Assembly (NCBI RefSeq): GCF_003573695.1
Contig: NC_039358.1
Location: 158,152,920-158,216,919, forward strand
DNA: 64,000 bases
Origin: Papaver somniferum
Lineage: Eukaryota; Streptophyta; Magnoliopsida; Ranunculales; Papaveraceae
Direction: 5' to 3'
Below, piece after piece: positions 59,629 to 64,000 of the stretch. A program made the position numbers and the translations under genes. The notes below the pieces were generated by a model, which saw nothing but the letters and a program-made list of their open reading frames with translations, was not told where the DNA came from and did no database searches. Within the stretch, counting starts at the first letter, position 1, and the number at the start of each line of letters is the position of its first letter.

Positions 59629-59711
<83 letters not shown>

Positions 59712-60229
59712 GAAAAGGTAACTCAGTCACTCTATTTCACCCTAGCAAAGGTAACAACTTGAATCGTGTGCCCCACCAAATCACTTGAAACAAAAGAAAA
59801 CTAAAAATAGAAAGTGAAAAGGACTCGACAAGATATGGCGAAACTATCATGTTATTTCTAACACCTGAGCTCTGTGCTTTTATGAATAGACTCTATAGAT
59901 GTTTCCATCTAGTCAGATTGATTCCTCAACTCCTAAAACAAAAATGTTTCCATCCACTTAGATTGGTTAGTGCTATCCTTAATACGCATAAATTTCTAGG
60001 CTCTGGAGTTTATTTATTGCAACTAAAAAGTTTCTCCCATACCCCCAAACTTAAATCTAACATTGTCCTCAATGTTCTAAAGATGAAACTAAAAGAATGA
60101 ACAAGGAGAAATTGTTACCACTTGAAGAAAAAGAGATAAGGAAGGATATTACCATGTCGCAAGAATATTGGGTTACCTCCCAAGAAGTGCTAAGTTTAAA
60201 GTCTTCAGCCAGACGTAGGAAAGGTTTAG
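58915..60229 (-). other. Non-coding 3' part of the internal region
   Basis: No frame of note. It holds a duplicated phrase (ACTGGCA(T/A)ATACAAGGGAACCAG near 59340 and 59390), the T tract at 59631-59710, and the second polypurine-like block with an ACATTG-TCCT-CAATGT hairpin at 60041-60076. Confidence 0.45.
59631..59710 (+). repeat. 80-nt uninterrupted T tract
   Basis: On the sense (minus) strand it is an A80 run upstream of the polypurine tract. A 12-nt T run lies nearby at about 59441. Exact length is unreliable in any assembly. Confidence 0.8.
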
Positions 60230-61543
60230 TCAACTCGAACCGTATAAAAGTAGCCGGAATAACTGTGGGTATTTAAAACCAAAAATAGCTGAGAAAAGGA
60301 AACTGCAGTGAACCAACGAAATGAACAACACTAGCATGCCCTTACCTAGTTTCCTGATAACTATCGCTAATTGTGGTTCAGGTTCAGGCTCTATGAAAGG
60401 GTCTAAATAGAATATTTTCATTGGCTGCGTTTCTTCATAGGTTGGATCCAAATTATTAGGTCCTAGAGTCTGGAAAAACTCAAATAAGAACTTGGAATCA
60501 CAAAGTAATAACCTAAATAATTGCGGATCATCTAAGTCAATCAGATATGACTTACAAAATTGACCACAGTGAGAATAGTGGTCATTCTTAAGCAAATGTA
60601 TCGATTCTAATTTCCTAAGGCATTTAGGTTTAGTCTCACAACTTAATATTCGACACATTTGGAATATAAACGTTCCCACAGTTGGAAGAAAACTATTTGG
60701 TGGGAAAACAAAATCAATCTTGGTATTATTGCCTGGGTTAACCACATCAACCAGAGGATGGGTTTCTAACATTTGAGACTCTTGTTGGATATCATTAGGT
60801 TCTGGAAAACGATTATGAAGATAATCTTGTAAGATGGTTGAGGCATTGATGTCAAGTCCCAAGTGAGGGACCTTACTAAGAGTTAAAGCACATGGAGAAT
60901 GATACTCACCCCCAAACTTAGAGTTTTCGGCGTCTCTAGATAGACTGGTCATAACCTCCCTAATTTCTAGGTCGGCAATTGATTTTTCTAAGTCAGGTTC
61001 ATCCTCGCTAATCTCTACGAGTTCATCTAAGACTATTGTTTCTAAATCGTTTGACTCGATCTCAAGATAAACTGGTTCCTCTAAACCATCATCGGTTTCG
61101 TAAACAGGACATACTACATCGTCTGAAACGGGGGTATCTCTAGTCAAATCCTCGTCCTTTTGAATAGGTGAATAATTTTTAAAATTATTAGGATCTGAAC
61201 CAGAAATAATATAATCATTATAAGGCTCAACTGGGGTAACAAATTCCTGATCACTATTCCCACATATTTCAGATTCTTCATCATCAATATCCTCATCATC
61301 ATGATACAATTTTTGAAATTCAAGAATTCTCAATCTTTGTTCCAAACTACATGGTCTATGTTTATAATATTTCTCATAGATCGTTAGAGGTGATTCCTCA
61401 ATAAAAGTTGGAGTATCCATATATCGCTGCCCACGCATATATTCACCAAGAGTCATTTCCGAAGACGTCTCTTGATAACAAGAATTTCTAGACATATATT
61501 CTCGCAACGTCATCGCAGGTGGCGTCTCCTCAAAAGGATTCAT
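60230..61543 (-). CDS. Intact 437-aa protein of unknown function in a non-autonomous LTR element
   Basis: ATG at 61541-61543, TGA at 60230-60232, no internal stop. Residues 11-17 and 30-36 are a repeated MTL(R/G)EYM. About 84-215 is acidic (many Asp/Glu). PQLFRLLL occurs at 340-347 and again near the C-terminus (426-433). Residues 402-423 (GMLVLFISLVHCSFLFSAIF plus two) are hydrophobic and could span a membrane. There is no CCHC knuckle, protease, RT or integrase motif, so it is not ordinary gag or pol. It sits between the primer site (1.06 kb upstream) and the second polypurine block. A C-terminal hydrophobic segment recalls the env-like frame of Athila elements, but the resemblance is weak. 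Preservation of the frame in a young element suggests a role in its propagation, or simply recent origin. Confidence 0.65.
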   Translation of the reverse strand: MNPFEETPPAMTLREYMSRNSCYQETSSEMTLGEYMRGQRYMDTPTFIEESPLTIYEKYYKHRPCSLEQRLRILEFQKLYHDDEDIDDEESEICGNSDQEFVTPVEPYNDYIISGSDPNNFKNYSPIQKDEDLTRDTPVSDDVVCPVYETDDGLEEPVYLEIESNDLETIVLDELVEISEDEPDLEKSIADLEIREVMTSLSRDAENSKFGGEYHSPCALTLSKVPHLGLDINASTILQDYLHNRFPEPNDIQQESQMLETHPLVDVVNPGNNTKIDFVFPPNSFLPTVGTFIFQMCRILSCETKPKCLRKLESIHLLKNDHYSHCGQFCKSYLIDLDDPQLFRLLLCDSKFLFEFFQTLGPNNLDPTYEETQPMKIFYLDPFIEPEPEPQLAIVIRKLGKGMLVLFISLVHCSFLFSAIFGFKYPQLFRLLLYGSS

Positions 61544-62600
61544 CACCGAAGAAATATAAACTACAGAGGGATTCTATACAATCACAAACAAGGCCGACTC
61601 GACTCCACCAAAGCAAACCTAAAGATTTCTAGCAAGCAAAAAGCATGATGGCTCCACTTAGATTGTTTCTAGACCAGCTTCTATCTTTCGAAAGGGAATT
61701 CGTTGCAATTTGAGAAAACCCCTCTGGAATCAATCCGAGTCAAAGTAAGTTGAATTGAGGCGAGGGAAGCTCAGTGGAGCTTTGATACCCAAGGCCTCAC
61801 CGCTATCACAAGGCGGAGCAGTCACGCATTCAACCCACAGAAACCATCATGAACTTTGGAGTGTGCTTAAAGAGCAACCAATATTTTTCGAACGAGTTTC
61901 CTATTAAGCTCGTTACCCTATCGGTCTCGTTCTATTCCAAATTTTAAGCTTGGGTTCGCGTTAGGTTTCGTTTTCCTAAGGCGGGCAAGAAGGGAACGGT
62001 GATGAAATCCGAACCCTTATCTTGTTTAGGCCAGGCCTTGCCCTTTACTAGGAAAATAAAGACAGTCCGGTTCGTCCTCAAACAATTATCACCTTAAGGC
62101 AGACAGTAACCCGCTTGCAGGAGATTCGCGGGTGTTTCGATTGGACTTACCTCCCGTACCAGACGGGCGATGAACCGTTGTCGTCGACTCGGGCCACGAC
62201 TCCTATGCCGTGTGCGAACCCGAGGGGCCGAGACGATATAGTAATCGTCGTCCTTCCCTGCACACAGTTTATATAATAATTTTTTTTTTTTTTATAATAA
62301 TACCCTTCCGTAGGGTTAAAAAAAAGAATAAAGTCCAATTGTCCAGAATAAATAAAAAAAATTTACAGTTTTCCTCACACACTCTAAAAAAAAAAATTTA
62401 AAAATTTAAAAATTAAATCCTAAAATTGTCCTTTTTTCTTCTCTTTTCGCTTTTCGCTTTAAGCTTTTTCCTCTCCAAGTCCTTAGTGCTCCACTTCGAA
62501 CCTGTAAATCAAAGACAAAAAGACAAAGTAAAAAGGAACAAAAAATAAAGAAAAAAAATAATAAAAAAAAATAAACATAAAAATTCTATCTAAGCACAAA
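61544..62600 (-). other. Untranslated 5' part of the internal region
   Basis: No credible frame. It contains pyrimidine/purine-skewed and A/T-run-rich stretches (T tract at about 62280-62293, A-rich 62490-62580) between the primer site and the long frame. Confidence 0.45.
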
Positions 62601-62618
62601 TCCGCGTCGGCGGCGCCA
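62601..62618 (-). promoter_or_regulatory. Diverged tRNA-Asp-type primer-binding site
   Basis: The plus strand reads TCCGCGTCGGCGGCGCCA, matching the plant tRNA-Asp 3' end at 14 of 18 positions, including the terminal CGGCGCCA. It lies 3 nt from the LTR start at 62622. Confidence 0.55.
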
Positions 62619-62621
62619 TTT

Positions 62622-64000
62622 TGATATAAAATTTTTCGTGTGGTTGTAGTAATAAAGGTTCAAACTCTCGGACTTGTGAAGGTAATGGATTTTTAGATTT
62701 AAAAATATATATACAAATATTGACAAATTGGTAGAGAGGTACTGGGACTAATGATTCGGGCAATCTTCATAACATAAGGCTTAATGATTTATTCTCAACA
62801 ATAATAGCTCAAAACATATATGGACTCTTATTTTGCCAAAGTCGATTCTCAAAACATTGGTTGTAAATGTTAAGCATGGAACATCAAATCACCTAAGCTA
62901 AGCATGACCCATCTAATCAAATAACACCCAATTTAATCAAATCATATTTCACTTAATTTTTAATGCAAAAGTCTTAAAAAGAATTAATAAAATTACCCAT
63001 TTATGAAGCTCGGCCTCCTCCGTCGCCCCAGTGTTGGGGTTTAACTCATCATAGTAAAAATGCTCTCAAAATATTTCATTGATGCTCAAAAGTGTTTTAC
63101 AATGAAGAGAAATACAAGAAATTGATGTAAAACAGAACTCTGCGACCCACAGAAGGCGTCCAGAATCAACGACAGAGCTGAGGTGCTGTTGTCGTTGAAG
63201 AACTACGACCCACAACCGACAGTCGATTTCACTGTTGAGGAACGACTGCTTCTGCGAGTCTTTTCTTCGTGTTCTTCAGGCGTGTTAATGGCAGCAGCAG
63301 CAGCAGGTAATTTCTCTGCAACTCCTCATGCGCCTCTCTGCTCGCCTCCAAACCTCCCCAAACTCTCGACAGCCTCTCTGTAGCACATTAGGAACATATT
63401 TATACGTAATTGAACCATTGAATCTCCTCCATTAATCCAAAAAATCTTCCCATTACTCGGCAGTGAATGAAAATATTCCCGATATTTTTTTCTTTAATTC
63501 TCTGATTTGTTACGGATTGTTCCATGTTTTATCTCTTCTCACGCGTGATCCTTGAGCTGTATGGATTGTTTCCAGCCAATAAAATCAACCCATGCACGTC
63601 TCTTCCATCCAAGAATTCCAAGAATAGAATATTTTTCTTATTTTAGAATATCTTCCCTGATTTGATTACCACCGGTTATCTAACCAATTTTGACCGAATC
63701 CAACACCCATACCAGCTCTATCTAGGCCCTAGGAACAAACCCATTTAATTTGGGCCATTGAATCTCCTTTAATCCCGTCCAAACTTCCAACCCTAAATCT
63801 GCCAGTTGATAACAATTTTTTCCCGCCAATTTTGTTTTTTTTGAATTTGGGAAGAAGATGTCCTCCCCCTAACCAGAACTTGGGTGCGAATAGCAGCTGC
63901 CTTGGGGTGACCTGGGGGTGCCCCTTAGTAATTAGGTTACCCCTTATCCAAAAGCGAGAGTCCGAATAACACTTGTCCTCCGGGTGACAAAATCAACTTT
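62622..64000 (-). repeat. 5' LTR of the right-hand element, truncated by the window
   Basis: Collinear with the first 1379 bp of 57363-58874 apart from a 1-bp length change in a T run near 63840. By length it should end near 64133, outside the window. Confidence 0.8.

Larger units (their letters stand above)
57363..64000 (-). mobile_element. Non-autonomous LTR retrotransposon, 5' LTR cut by window end
   Basis: Two LTR copies, 57363-58874 (1512 bp) and 62622 to the window end, frame a 3747-bp internal region. On the minus strand the LTR starts TGATAGACACATTTTTG and ends TTTTATATCA. The polypurine tract AAGTTTGGGGGTATT abuts the 3' LTR at 58875, and the primer site lies at 62601-62618 beside the 5' LTR. 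No gag-pol is present; the only long frame is the 437-aa one at 60230-61543. I counted about 10 substitutions and one indel between the LTR copies over 1379 bp, so the insertion is young. It lies inside the 51237 gypsy element, with ATGAT (57358-57362) as the left target-site copy. Confidence 0.8.

Noticed and set aside
59463..59762. 99-codon plus frame containing a long poly-Phe run
   Set aside because: Created by the 80-nt T tract; not a protein.

Overview
This 64 kb window looks like gene-poor, transposon-packed nuclear DNA of a eudicot plant. The evidence is long plant-type LTRs, tRNA-Asp and initiator-tRNA-Met primer-binding sites, plant L1-type LINE tails, CACTA, Mutator-like and Helitron-like termini, GT-AG introns and plant-like AT-rich spacers. 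I cannot name the species; a Ranunculales/Papaveraceae source is only a guess. I found no intact ordinary cellular gene, no tRNA or rRNA gene and no CRISPR array.

Left third (1-21850). 1-1397 holds a minus-strand spliced TE-associated pseudogene cut by the window edge, followed by LTR-like sequence to about 3380. An old Ty3/gypsy-like element (3726-21845, target duplication ACCAT) is reduced to a left LTR stub, a core with an antisense open frame, and a right LTR. That right LTR is split by a younger minus-strand element (6837-19424, target duplication ATAAG). The younger element is a tandem LTR-internal-LTR-internal-LTR array with a period of exactly 4934 bp. Its middle LTR is a recombinant of the two outer ones, as expected from unequal crossing-over between the LTRs of one ancestral insertion.

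Middle (21851-42360). Two broken LINE tails (minus at 22.5-23.5 kb, plus at 28.5-29.56 kb) lie among Helitron-like sequence. One Helitron-like 3' terminus is on the minus strand at 24089 and one on the plus strand at 35198; exon-like fragments lie near both. A gag-only Ty1/copia remnant (35320-37042) follows. A 4.8 kb CACTA-like element (37519-42359) carries a captured piece of the proteasome ubiquitin receptor gene RPN10.

Right third (42361-64000). LTR sequence of one family in minus orientation (about 43.5-46.9 kb) carries a 1.49 kb Mutator-like element with 125-bp terminal inverted repeats. Next is a ~600-bp tandem array, broken by a small non-autonomous LTR element (48265-50852, target duplication AATAA). 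A Tat-like Ty3/gypsy element starts at 51237 with a 3.5-kb LTR, a decayed gag and a protease region. It is interrupted at 57362 by a minus-strand non-autonomous LTR element that runs off the window and encodes an intact 437-residue protein of unknown function.

The parts do not form a pathway. The window is a stratified record of insertion into insertion, and the order can be read from target duplications and LTR divergence.
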